This document shows positions 26,575 to 34,590 of a stretch of 64,000 nt of DNA, one piece after another; within the stretch, counting starts at the first letter, position 1; each line of letters opens with the position of its first letter. Under the pieces are notes generated by a model. That model worked only from the letters and a program-made list of their open reading frames with translations, was not told where the DNA came from and did not search any database. The DNA comes from Azoarcus sp. CIB (GTDB lineage Bacteria > Pseudomonadota > Gammaproteobacteria > Burkholderiales > Rhodocyclaceae). The position numbers were made by a program, and so were the translations under genes. The stretch covers positions 2,480,001 through 2,544,000 of the forward strand of contig NZ_CP011072.1 of assembly GCF_001190925.1 (NCBI RefSeq), read 5' to 3'.

Positions 26575-27711
26575 ATGCAATCCATGTCGGCGGCCCCCGC
26601 CGCCATCGCCCATTCGTCGTCGCAGGAACTCGTGCTTTCGGGCGCCTGGACCGCACGCGGGATCGGCGCAATCGCACCGGAAATCGACGCGATATCCGCC
26701 CCCGCCGGCCAGGAACTGCTCGTCGACGGTGCGCGGATCGAGGCGCTCGATACCGCAGGCGCCTGGGTCCTGCAAAAGCTCCTGCAGCGACTGCGCGGCG
26801 ACGGCAACGCCTTGCGGCTGCATGGCCTGCGCCCGGAATTCGCCCGGCTGCTCGAGGCGATCGAGCAGCAGATGGCCGATCAGGCACACCCCCTCGCCGC
26901 GCCTGCCCTTGCGACCCCATCGGGGCTTGAAAGTGTGGGCCGGAGCACGCAAGCCGCCCTCGAACAGGGCTTTGCGCTGCTGAGTTTCGTCGGCGAATGT
27001 GCGCTCGCGCTCGGCGGATGCATCGCGCACCCGGCGCGAATCCGCTGGCGGCCGATCCTGTACAACATCCGCAGCGCCGGATTCGACGCCCTGCCGATCG
27101 TCGGGCTGCTGTCCTTCCTGCTCGGCGTCGTTGTCGCCTATCAGGGCGCCGACCAGCTCCGGCAGTACGGCGCCAACATCTTCGTCGCCGACCTCGTCGG
27201 CCTGTCCATGCTGCGCGAGTTCGCGCCCCTGATCACCGCCATCATCGTCGCCGGGCGCTCCGGCTCCGCCTACGCGGCGCAGATCGGCACGATGGCGGTG
27301 ACCGAGGAGATCGACGCCATGCGCACGCTCGGCATCGCGCCGCTGGATCTGCTGGTGCTGCCGAAGATTCTCGCGCTCCTGATCGCGCTGCCACTGCTGA
27401 CCGTGTTCGCCGACGTGCTCGGCGTAGTCGGCGGCATGATCATGGCGCGCGCGCAACTGGGTGTGGGCTACGGCGATTTTCTCGATCGCCTCGTCAAGGC
27501 CGTCAGCGTCACGGCCTATCTCATCGGTATCTGCAAGGCGCCGGTATTCGCGGCCATCATCGCCGTGGTGGGCTGCTTCCAGGGCTTTCGCACCCACGGC
27601 GGCGCCGACAGCGTCGGCCGCCAGACGACGCGCGCAGTGGTGCAGTCGATCTTCCTCGTGATCGTTGCCGACGCCCTGTTCTCGGTCGCCTTCAGTGCGC
27701 TGGACCTCTGA
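26575..27711 (+). CDS. MCE-type ABC transporter permease fused to an N-terminal STAS domain (MlaB-MlaE fusion)
   Basis: This protein (about 378 residues) joins an N-terminal STAS-like domain (about 10-100, QELLVDGARIEALDTAGAWVLQKLL) to an MlaE permease with five or six membrane segments. Permease hallmarks are VGLLSFLLGVVVAYQGADQL, MLREFAPLITAIIVAGRSGSAYAAQIGTM and EEIDAMRTLGI. It should form the membrane core of a lipid-transport ABC system. The start is uncertain: in-frame ATGs lie at 26506, 26551, 26575 and 26584 with only weak ribosome-binding sites. It is the first gene of a four-gene operon. Confidence 0.9.
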   Translation: MQSMSAAPAAIAHSSSQELVLSGAWTARGIGAIAPEIDAISAPAGQELLVDGARIEALDTAGAWVLQKLLQRLRGDGNALRLHGLRPEFARLLEAIEQQMADQAHPLAAPALATPSGLESVGRSTQAALEQGFALLSFVGECALALGGCIAHPARIRWRPILYNIRSAGFDALPIVGLLSFLLGVVVAYQGADQLRQYGANIFVADLVGLSMLREFAPLITAIIVAGRSGSAYAAQIGTMAVTEEIDAMRTLGIAPLDLLVLPKILALLIALPLLTVFADVLGVVGGMIMARAQLGVGYGDFLDRLVKAVSVTAYLIGICKAPVFAAIIAVVGCFQGFRTHGGADSVGRQTTRAVVQSIFLVIVADALFSVAFSALDL

Positions 27712-27712
27712 C

Positions 27713-28546
27713 ATGCCAAACCCGACGCCTTCCAACGAAGCGGTCATCGAGATCAGCAAGCTGTCGACGAGCTTCGGCGACCACGTCGTGCATTCCGGCA
27801 TCGACCTCGAAGTGCGCCGCGGCGAGATCTTCGCGGTGATCGGCGGCAGCGGCTCCGGCAAGTCGACCTTGCTGCGCGAGATGATCCTGCTGCATCGGCC
27901 CGACACGGGCTCGATCCGGGTCCTCGGCGTCGATCTGCAGGCGCTCGATGGTGGCGATGCGAACGGTGAAACCCTTGCGCTGCGCCAGCGCTGGGGCGTG
28001 ATGTTCCAGCATGGCGGCCTGTTCGGATCGCTGACGGTGCAGGAAAACGTCGGCTTGCCACTGCGCGAGCACACCGGCCTGGATGACGCCCTGATCGACG
28101 AGATCGCGGCCGCGAAGCTCGCCATGACCGGGCTCGAACCAAAGGTCGGCGCGCAATATCCCTCCGAACTCAGCGGCGGCATGATGAAGCGCGCGTCACT
28201 CGCCCGCGCGCTGGCGCTCGACCCGGAGTTGCTGTTTCTCGACGAACCGACCGCCGGCCTCGACCCCGAAAGCGCCGGCGAGGTCGACCAGCTCGTGCGC
28301 AAGCTGCGCGAGCTGTTCGGCCTGACCATCGTGATGATCACGCACGATCTCGACCTCTTGTGGCAGCTCGCCGATCGCGTCGCCGTACTCGCCGAAGGCA
28401 CGGTGCAAGGCGTCGGTTCGATGTCCGAGCTCGCGCAGATGGACAACCCCGCCATCCGGAAATTCTTCGACGGCCCGCGCGGGAGAGCGGCGCACGAGCA
28501 GGACAGGCAGCAGGCCGACGTGCACACCAGCGGGGAAACCGGATAG
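27713..28546 (+). CDS. MCE-type ABC transporter ATP-binding protein (MlaF-like)
   Basis: This 277-residue ATPase has Walker A (GGSGSGKST near residue 45), the signature ELSGGMMKRASLARAL, Walker B (LLFLDEPTAGLDP) and the H-loop (MITHDLDLLW). FQHGGLFGSLTVQENV is typical of MlaF/Mkl-type ATPases. The ATG is one base after the permease stop. It energises lipid transport together with the permease and MCE protein. Confidence 0.93.
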   Translation: MPNPTPSNEAVIEISKLSTSFGDHVVHSGIDLEVRRGEIFAVIGGSGSGKSTLLREMILLHRPDTGSIRVLGVDLQALDGGDANGETLALRQRWGVMFQHGGLFGSLTVQENVGLPLREHTGLDDALIDEIAAAKLAMTGLEPKVGAQYPSELSGGMMKRASLARALALDPELLFLDEPTAGLDPESAGEVDQLVRKLRELFGLTIVMITHDLDLLWQLADRVAVLAEGTVQGVGSMSELAQMDNPAIRKFFDGPRGRAAHEQDRQQADVHTSGETG

Positions 28547-28551
28547 CCATC

Positions 28552-29514
28552 ATGGAAAACAAAGTCAATTATGCGGTCGTCGGCGGGTTCGTCCTCGTCC
28601 TCGGCGCCGTGCTGGTGGCGGGCATACTGTGGCTCGCCTCGGGCGGCGCGTTCCAGAAGAAATACGACCTCTATCTGGCGATCATGGACGAATCGGTCGC
28701 CGGCCTCAATCTGAACGCGCCGGTCAAATACAACGGCGTCGATGTCGGCAAGGTGCGGCAGATTCAGCTCGACCCGACCAACCCGGAACGGGTGAACTTG
28801 CTGTTCGCCATCGAGCGTGGCACGCCCATCAAGGAGGACACCGTCGCGGTGCTCAAGACGCAGGGCCTGACGGGCATTGCCTACGTCGAACTCAGCGGTG
28901 GCACGCAGGATGCGCCCCTCCTTCGCGCCTCCGCGGGCAGTCCCTACCCGGTGATCCGCACCAAGCCCTCGCTCGCCGCGCGACTGGAGAATGTGCTCAC
29001 GAGCGTGCTGGCGAAGCTGGACAGCACCTCGACCAGCATCAACGCCATTCTCAGTGACGAAAACCGTGCGGCATTCACCAGTGCGCTCAACGACATCGCC
29101 GCCGTCGCGCGCACGATCGCCGCGCGCAAGGAGGAACTCGACGCGGGCATCACCCACGCGGCCCGCACGTTCGAGAACAGTTCGCGTGCCAGCGCGCAGG
29201 CCGGTCCGGTGATCGATCGCATCGGGCGCAGCGCCGCGGCGATCGAGAAGATGGGCCACGAGGTCGCCCGGACGAGTGTCAGCGCCGGGAAGACCGTCGA
29301 CTCGGCCGGGGCCGACCTGAAGCGCCTGGGCGAGGAAACACTGCCTGAACTGGAGCGGCTGCTCGGGGAACTCAGTGTCCTGTCGACTTCGCTGCGGCGC
29401 CTCACCGAGCAAACCGAACGCAACCCCGCCGGGCTCCTGTTCGGACGCAGGCCGGTGCCGGACGGGCCGGGAGAGTCGGAAACCGGAAACCCCTCAGGAC
29501 AACAACGGCCATGA
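28552..29514 (+). CDS. MCE domain protein (MlaD-like)
   Basis: This 320-residue protein has one N-terminal membrane helix (VVGGFVLVLGAVLVAGILWL), an MCE domain (about 38-115, with VAGLNLNAPVKYNGVDVGKV and LKTQGLTGIAYVELSGG) and a long helical C-terminal region. The layout suggests a hexameric periplasmic ring with a helical extension, as in PqiB/YebT-class or longer MlaD proteins. It starts 5 bases after the ATPase gene and overlaps the lipoprotein gene by 4 bases. Confidence 0.92.
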   Translation: MENKVNYAVVGGFVLVLGAVLVAGILWLASGGAFQKKYDLYLAIMDESVAGLNLNAPVKYNGVDVGKVRQIQLDPTNPERVNLLFAIERGTPIKEDTVAVLKTQGLTGIAYVELSGGTQDAPLLRASAGSPYPVIRTKPSLAARLENVLTSVLAKLDSTSTSINAILSDENRAAFTSALNDIAAVARTIAARKEELDAGITHAARTFENSSRASAQAGPVIDRIGRSAAAIEKMGHEVARTSVSAGKTVDSAGADLKRLGEETLPELERLLGELSVLSTSLRRLTEQTERNPAGLLFGRRPVPDGPGESETGNPSGQQRP

Positions 29515-30215
29515 TGAATCCATTGCTCGCACGATTTTCCGGGCTATGCGCCACGGGCTTGCTGCTGACGCTCGCCGCCGGTTGCGGCACACTGCGCCAG
29601 ACGGCGACGCCGCAGCCCGCTTTTTATTCGCTCGACGACGCACGGGTGGAGGCCCGGGCGGCAACGCGTCATCCGGCGACCTTGTCGACCCGAGGCCCCA
29701 CGCTGATCGTCAATCCACCGCATGCGGTATCGGGTTACGACAGCCAGCGCATCATCTACGTGCGCGAGGCCCACAAACTCGAATATTTTGCGCGCAACGA
29801 ATGGGTCGATACGCCGGCGCGCATGGTCGCGCCGCTCATCGTCGCTGCGGTGGAAACCAGCGGGGCATTCCGCGCGGTCGTGCTGACGCCGAGTTCCGCG
29901 ACCGGCGATCTGCGCCTCGACACCGAGATCACCCGCTTGCACCACGATTTCACCAGCCAGCCGAGTCGCGTGCGTTTCACGCTGCGCGCCTATCTCGTCG
30001 ATAACCGGTCGCGCCGGATTCTGGGGTCACGCGAATTCGATGAAAGCGTTGATGCCGCAAACGAGTCGCCCTACGGCGGCGTCGTTGCGGCCAACCGCGC
30101 AGTGCAAACCGTGCTCGGGCAGCTCGCGGAGTTCTGCGCCGACACGGCAGCGAACTGGCACCCACCCGGTGCCGAAGCCCCGAAGCTGACGGAGGAAGGC
30201 CTGCCGGGGCGATGA
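29511..30215 (+). CDS. ABC-type transport auxiliary lipoprotein (PqiC-like)
   Basis: This 234-residue lipoprotein has the lipobox LTLAAGC and an ABC_trans_aux-type domain (FYSLDDARV, DSQRIIYVREAHKLEYFARNEWVDTPARM, FRAVVLTPSS, RLHHDF). It presumably sits on the inner face of the outer membrane and receives lipid from the MCE channel. The 4-bp ATGA overlap with the MCE gene indicates coupling. No mlaC homologue is present in the operon, which fits a Pqi-like rather than a Mla-like path. Confidence 0.9.
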   Translation: MMNPLLARFSGLCATGLLLTLAAGCGTLRQTATPQPAFYSLDDARVEARAATRHPATLSTRGPTLIVNPPHAVSGYDSQRIIYVREAHKLEYFARNEWVDTPARMVAPLIVAAVETSGAFRAVVLTPSSATGDLRLDTEITRLHHDFTSQPSRVRFTLRAYLVDNRSRRILGSREFDESVDAANESPYGGVVAANRAVQTVLGQLAEFCADTAANWHPPGAEAPKLTEEGLPGR

Positions 30216-30233
30216 CACCGCCCGCGGCAGGCC
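30198..30233. terminator. Long hairpin between convergent lipoprotein and phasin genes
   Basis: A stem of 9 bp (GGCCTGCCG / CGGCAGGCC) continues as 5 more pairs (GGGCG / CGCCC) with one bulged G, and spans the lipoprotein stop codon. An A8 tract follows on the plus strand, so it lacks a U-run downstream on either strand. Its role as a terminator is plausible but not proven. Confidence 0.5.
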
Positions 30234-30242
30234 GAAAAAAAA

Positions 30243-30779
30243 TTACGCGGACTTCCGGGCCGAGCGGGCGCTCGTGCGGGATGCATCGGCGGACGTCTGC
30301 AGCGCCTGCGTCGCCACCGTCATGGTGGATTCGGCGACCTCGCGCGAAGTGTTGATGATGTTTTCGCAGGCGGCGCCGGCGTTGCTCAACGTCGACTTCA
30401 ATATGTCGGCAATCCCCGCCGTCTTGAGGGGCGATCCCTGGAACACGTTATCGACTTGCGCAACCAGCGCCTGCGTGACTTCGGCCGCACGCTGCGCGCT
30501 CACGGTGGCGATTTCGGCTTGCGTCTTCACGCAGAGCTCATTCACGTTGCGGAAGTACTCGCTCGCACGCTCGAAACCCTGCATGTACACGCTCATCCGC
30601 TCTTGCACGTCGTGCGCCGAGGGAGTGGCGCCGGCTGTGATGAAGGTACGGACGAAGTCACCGTTGAGCGCCAGCATTTGCTGGGTCGCGTTCAGCGAGA
30701 CGTCGAAGATGGCCTTGAAGACTTCACCGTTGTCGCTGGCAGCCTCGGTAACTTTCTGCAGATAGCTGATCGAGTTCAT
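30243..30779 (-). CDS. Phasin family protein
   Basis: This 177-residue helical protein (MNSISYLQKVTEAASDNGEV) coats polyhydroxyalkanoate granules. It has the long amphipathic helix and the segment NVNELCVKTQAEIATVSAQRAAE seen in phasins, ending in a Ser/Arg/Lys-rich tail. GAGGAA precedes the ATG at 30779. A second phasin lies at 50274. Together with the depolymerase-like gene at 52585 this points to a PHB-storing organism. Confidence 0.88.
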   Translation of the reverse strand: MNSISYLQKVTEAASDNGEVFKAIFDVSLNATQQMLALNGDFVRTFITAGATPSAHDVQERMSVYMQGFERASEYFRNVNELCVKTQAEIATVSAQRAAEVTQALVAQVDNVFQGSPLKTAGIADILKSTLSNAGAACENIINTSREVAESTMTVATQALQTSADASRTSARSARKSA

Positions 30780-30925
30780 GTAACAGTTTCCTCTTGAATA
30801 AGACGTTCGGATTGCGTGCAGCGAAGCCACCGACTCGAACCTTCGGGTCGGTAGCGGGGTGTTATTCGGGTAGTGAAGCGTCGCCGGTCATCGGCAGGCA
30901 CCATGGCGCCGCGCGCCCGGACCGT

Positions 30926-31324
30926 TCAGCACGTGACAGACAGATGTAAATGGGATGCACTCGTCGACACGCCAACGGAACGTGTCCGTACCGGATGGCG
31001 ACGCGCCTTGCGCTGCATGTTCCGGGCCTGACTCGGCTCCAGGAAAGCGACGGGTTGGATGGCTGTATCCAGGTCACGCAGCCCCAGGGCGCACGCGCTG
31101 GTAGCTATGAAGCGCGCGAGGACCGGGTTGTCGAAAGGCCCGAACGCACGCAGGTTGCCGGCGTCGACGGCTTTCCGGCCGTGCTTCGTGCGTATCCTCG
31201 GCATCACGAAGTAATAGCCGAGACTCGTACGTTCACAAGCGCCATCCCGGTAGTCACAGGTTGGCGGCGATCCCGAGTCACCTTCTGTCATCTTTCTGAT
31301 GATCTCGCTGCGCACAGCATGCAC
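30926..31324 (-). CDS. Hypothetical protein
   Basis: This is a possible 132-residue protein starting at a GTG (31324) behind a strong GGAGGAG ribosome-binding site. It reads VHAVRSEIIRKMTEGDSG and has two cysteines in PPTCDYRDGACERTSLGYYF. An overlapping open frame on the other strand is less convincing because it lacks a ribosome-binding site. No family is recognised. The stretch 30780-30925 on its right holds nothing obvious. Confidence 0.45.
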   Translation of the reverse strand: MHAVRSEIIRKMTEGDSGSPPTCDYRDGACERTSLGYYFVMPRIRTKHGRKAVDAGNLRAFGPFDNPVLARFIATSACALGLRDLDTAIQPVAFLEPSQARNMQRKARRHPVRTRSVGVSTSASHLHLSVTC

Positions 31325-31794
31325 GTTTGTCTCCTCCACACGCAGGCATGAGGGGCGGTCGATATTCTTGGCATCGACTCAACCCGGGCGACGGCATCCC
31401 TGCCACGTCGCCGATATTCGATCTATCGTTTGTTCAGTTGCGCACGCCAGTCCCGAGGTGGCTTGCTTCAAGCAATCTGTGATAGTGAGGAATTGAATTC
31501 ATTCTTGAAGTCGCGGTTAACTCAACGCAGCTGTCTACGGCGGACCACGGGAAACGCATTGCAATTCAAGGAATGCATTATTCCATCTCCGCCGCCGGCA
31601 TTCTGTCAGCCGCCCACCCGATCGACGTCGGAATTCGGCCCATGCGATGTAGGTGTTTTCCTACATGCGTCGCTGCGAAAATGGTGTAGATATCGGCTTC
31701 GGGCTGTTCCGCGGGATTTCCTGGAGCGCCCCAGGTCTGCAGGGCGGATGAGGCACCGGGGGGGGGGAGACATGCGGTTTGAAGGGAATGGCAT
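31325..31794. other. Intergenic region before the sensor kinase gene
   Basis: These 470 bases contain no frame that I accept. They must hold the kinase promoter. The last 40 bases contain a G10 tract (31758-31767) shortly before the ribosome-binding site (GAAGGGA). Confidence 0.4.
31758..31767 (+). repeat. G10 homopolymer in the kinase leader
   Basis: Ten consecutive G residues lie 28 bases upstream of the kinase ATG. Such tracts are slippage-prone. A 13-G tract occurs in the CheB-CheR gene of the same cluster. Confidence 0.9.
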
Positions 31795-33867
31795 ATGAGC
31801 GCGTTGCAGGACGACGGAGTGCAATCGGTCCGCCAGGCCGGGACGCAGCCTGACGGCACATCCGCCGCAGAGGCGCCACACCCCATGCCGGACGAACTCC
31901 TGCACGAACTCAGGGTTCATCAGGTCGATCTGGAGAGGCAGAACGCGGCATTACGCAACGTCCAGCTTTCGCTCGAGGATGCGCGGGATCGCTACGTCGA
32001 TCTGTTCGAGTTCGCGCCGGTGGGCTATCTGACCCTGACCCGCCAAGGGACGATCGACGAAATCAATCTGACCGCAACAAAGCTGCTCGGGGCCGAACGC
32101 AAGCAGATCCTGGGCCGTCGCTTCGCGCACTTCGTGCAGCCCGAGGACCGTGACCGCTGGCATGTCTATCTTGTTGACGTGGCCAGGCATTCCGACAGCC
32201 GGGATTGCGAACTGCGCCTTTTGCGCGGAGAAACAACCCCCTTTCATGGCCGGGTGAACGGCATCGGGGTGACCTCGACCGCTGGCGGGGTCGCGGTGCG
32301 CATCACCTTGACGGATATTTCCGAACAGAAGCGCATGGAGGCGCTGAACGAGAGCGAGTTGCGCCTGCGCATGGCCATGCAGGCGATGTCGGGGGGGATC
32401 TACGACTGGGATCGGCGCACCGGCTCGCTCTACTGGAGCAGCGATCTCCCGCAGGTCTGCGGCATCGCTTCGGGGGACTTCGGGCCTGACCGTCGCTGGT
32501 GGCGGCAGCGCGTGCATCCGGAGGACCTGCGCCGGATCCGGCCGGCGATCGTGAGCGCGCTGAAAACGCGCACGAACCAGTTTCAGGTCGAATACCGCAT
32601 CCGCCATGAGGATGGTCACTGGGGGTATGTCGCGGATCGTGGCCAGATCGTGCGCGACGCCGCCGGCCGCGTCGTACGGCTGGTGGGCGCCATGACCGAT
32701 GTCACGGCACGCAAGCATGCCGAGGCCGCCCTGCTGCGCTTGAACGACATGCTGGAGGAGAAGGTTGTCGAGCGCACGGCCGAGGTCGAAGCCCGCTCGC
32801 AGGCGCTTGCCGAAGCCGAGCGCTTCGCGCGCGCGACGATCGACTCGCTGTCGTCCAGCCTATGCGTGCTCGACGAGCACGGGCGGATCATCGCCACGAA
32901 CAGGACGTGGCGCGAACGGACGATTGACGCCGGTGATTGCGAGACTCGGCCCGGCGGATGTCCGGACTGCCTCGCAATCCCTTTCCGAATGCCCTGCTGG
33001 TCCTCCGAAACAGCCACCGGTGTACACCATGCGATCCAGGCTCTGCTGGCGGGAAAACGCCAGACCTTTTCGCTCGAATACGAATGCCGCGCACCCGCGA
33101 CCACGCGCTGGTTCGAAATGCATGTCACGCGTTTTCCCGGCGATGGTCCGGTGCGGCTGGTGGTGACGCACGATGAGATCAGCGAGCGCAAGCGTGCGGC
33201 GGAAGACCAGAAAAGGACCGCCGAGCGCATCAAGCAACTGGGCTTGCACCTGGAAACGCTGCGGGAACAGCAGAGCGCGATGATCGCGCGTGAATTGCAC
33301 GATGAACTCGGCGCAACGCTGACGATGCTCAAACTCGGCCTCGCGATCGCCGCGGAAGAGGTGGCGAGCCCCGAACCGCTGCGCACGAAGCTCGCTGGCC
33401 TGCTCGAGCAGGCGGACGCAGCCTTGCGCGTGGTCAAACGCGTTTCCAGCAGCCTGCGCCCGGCGACGCTGGACACGCTGGGCCTCATTGCGACGATCAG
33501 GTGGTACGTCACGCAGTTCTCGCGCAACACGGGCATCGCCACGGTGCTTCGCTTACCGGAATACGTGCGTCTGTCGCAGCTCGGCAATACCGCGGTGTTT
33601 CGCATCATTCAGGAAGGACTGACCAACGTGGCAAAGCACTCGGGCGCGAGCAAGGTGACGATCAACGTCCGCAAGCATGATGGCGAATTGATCGTGAAAC
33701 TGGTCGACAACGGCTCGGGTATCGCGGAAAGCGACCTCCAGCGCCCGGACTCCTTCGGCCTCATGGGCATGCGCGAACGTGCCGAGCACCTGGGGGGGAC
33801 GCTTTCAATAGGACGCCGACCGGATAAGGGGACACAGCTCATGCTGCGGATTCCCCTCGACAGCTAA
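31795..33867 (+). CDS. PAS-domain sensor histidine kinase (NarX/DegS type)
   Basis: This 690-residue soluble kinase has three PAS-like domains (about 60-170, 180-310, 345-470) and then a HisKA_3 dimerisation domain with the phospho-acceptor His near residue 502 (ARELHDELGATLTMLKLGL). A C-terminal ATPase domain follows (NVAKHSGASKVTI, DNGSGIAESD, GLMGMRERAEHLGG). No transmembrane segment is evident, so the signal is cytoplasmic. The third PAS carries four clustered cysteines (CETRPGGCPDC and a following C), a possible metal or redox site. It is followed by its likely response regulator. Confidence 0.93.
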   Translation: MSALQDDGVQSVRQAGTQPDGTSAAEAPHPMPDELLHELRVHQVDLERQNAALRNVQLSLEDARDRYVDLFEFAPVGYLTLTRQGTIDEINLTATKLLGAERKQILGRRFAHFVQPEDRDRWHVYLVDVARHSDSRDCELRLLRGETTPFHGRVNGIGVTSTAGGVAVRITLTDISEQKRMEALNESELRLRMAMQAMSGGIYDWDRRTGSLYWSSDLPQVCGIASGDFGPDRRWWRQRVHPEDLRRIRPAIVSALKTRTNQFQVEYRIRHEDGHWGYVADRGQIVRDAAGRVVRLVGAMTDVTARKHAEAALLRLNDMLEEKVVERTAEVEARSQALAEAERFARATIDSLSSSLCVLDEHGRIIATNRTWRERTIDAGDCETRPGGCPDCLAIPFRMPCWSSETATGVHHAIQALLAGKRQTFSLEYECRAPATTRWFEMHVTRFPGDGPVRLVVTHDEISERKRAAEDQKRTAERIKQLGLHLETLREQQSAMIARELHDELGATLTMLKLGLAIAAEEVASPEPLRTKLAGLLEQADAALRVVKRVSSSLRPATLDTLGLIATIRWYVTQFSRNTGIATVLRLPEYVRLSQLGNTAVFRIIQEGLTNVAKHSGASKVTINVRKHDGELIVKLVDNGSGIAESDLQRPDSFGLMGMRERAEHLGGTLSIGRRPDKGTQLMLRIPLDS

Positions 33868-33876
33868 GGGAAAGCG

Positions 33877-34512
33877 ATGAAACAGGTCAACCTGCTGATT
33901 GCAGACGATCATGCGGTCGTTCGCAGCGGCCTGAGGCAGTTTCTTGCCTCCACCGAGGATCTCAAGGTCGCCGCGGAGGCTGCCACGGGCGAGGAGGTGC
34001 TCGCGCTCGTGCGCCAAGGGGTGTGCGACGTCGTGTTGCTGGATATCAGCCTGCCGGACCTGGACGGGCTGGAAGTGCTCAAGCGGGTGAAGCGGGAGTG
34101 GCCGGATCTGCCGGTCCTGATCTTCAGCATGTACTCCGAAGACGAGTTCGCCGTCCCCGCACTGAATGCCGGTGCGTCGGGATATCTGAACAAGGACAGC
34201 CCGCCGGGCCAGATCCTGACCGCGATTCGCGCGGTCGCCACGGGCGCCCGTTACGTGAGTCCCGCCCTGGCGGAGAAGCTCCTTGCCGGCACGGTGAGCC
34301 GGGGCAAGCGGCTTCCCCACGAAGCCCTCTCCGCGCGCGAGATGGAGGTGCTGCTGCTCTTGAGCAAGGGCATTCCACTCACGAAGATCGGCGAGACGCT
34401 GCATGTGAGCGTCAAGACCGTCAGTACCTACCGCTCCCGCGTGCTCGAAAAGCTCGCGATGCAGTCCAATGCCGAGGTCACCCGTTACGTCATGGAGCAC
34501 AAGCTCGGTTAA
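33877..34512 (+). CDS. NarL/LuxR-family response regulator
   Basis: This 211-residue regulator has a receiver domain (phospho-acceptor Asp56 in VVLLDISLPDLDG; acidic pair DD near residue 10) and a C-terminal LuxR-type helix-turn-helix (LSAREMEVLLLLSKGIPLTKIGETLHVSVKTVSTYRSR, in pieces). AAGGGAAAG precedes the ATG. It starts 9 bases after the kinase gene, so the two form a two-component pair. Target genes are unknown; the adjacent CheB-CheR gene could be one. Confidence 0.95.
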   Translation: MKQVNLLIADDHAVVRSGLRQFLASTEDLKVAAEAATGEEVLALVRQGVCDVVLLDISLPDLDGLEVLKRVKREWPDLPVLIFSMYSEDEFAVPALNAGASGYLNKDSPPGQILTAIRAVATGARYVSPALAEKLLAGTVSRGKRLPHEALSAREMEVLLLLSKGIPLTKIGETLHVSVKTVSTYRSRVLEKLAMQSNAEVTRYVMEHKLG

Positions 34513-34590
34513 TGAGTATGGAATGATGGCTTATCCGGTTGGAGTAAGATTCCGGTTCGGTCATGCCGCGCGGTGCGGATAGGAAACCTG

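Noticed and set aside
25939-29412. Very long open frame (1157 codons) on the minus strand across the MCE operon
   Set aside because: It is antisense to four well-identified genes and crosses the AsmA gene in another frame; its composition (Arg/Ala/His/Gln-rich) is typical of a shadow in high-GC DNA.
30950-31351. Plus-strand open frame of 133 codons
   Set aside because: The opposite strand has a stronger ribosome-binding site (GGAGGAG before GTG), and the plus frame has no such site.
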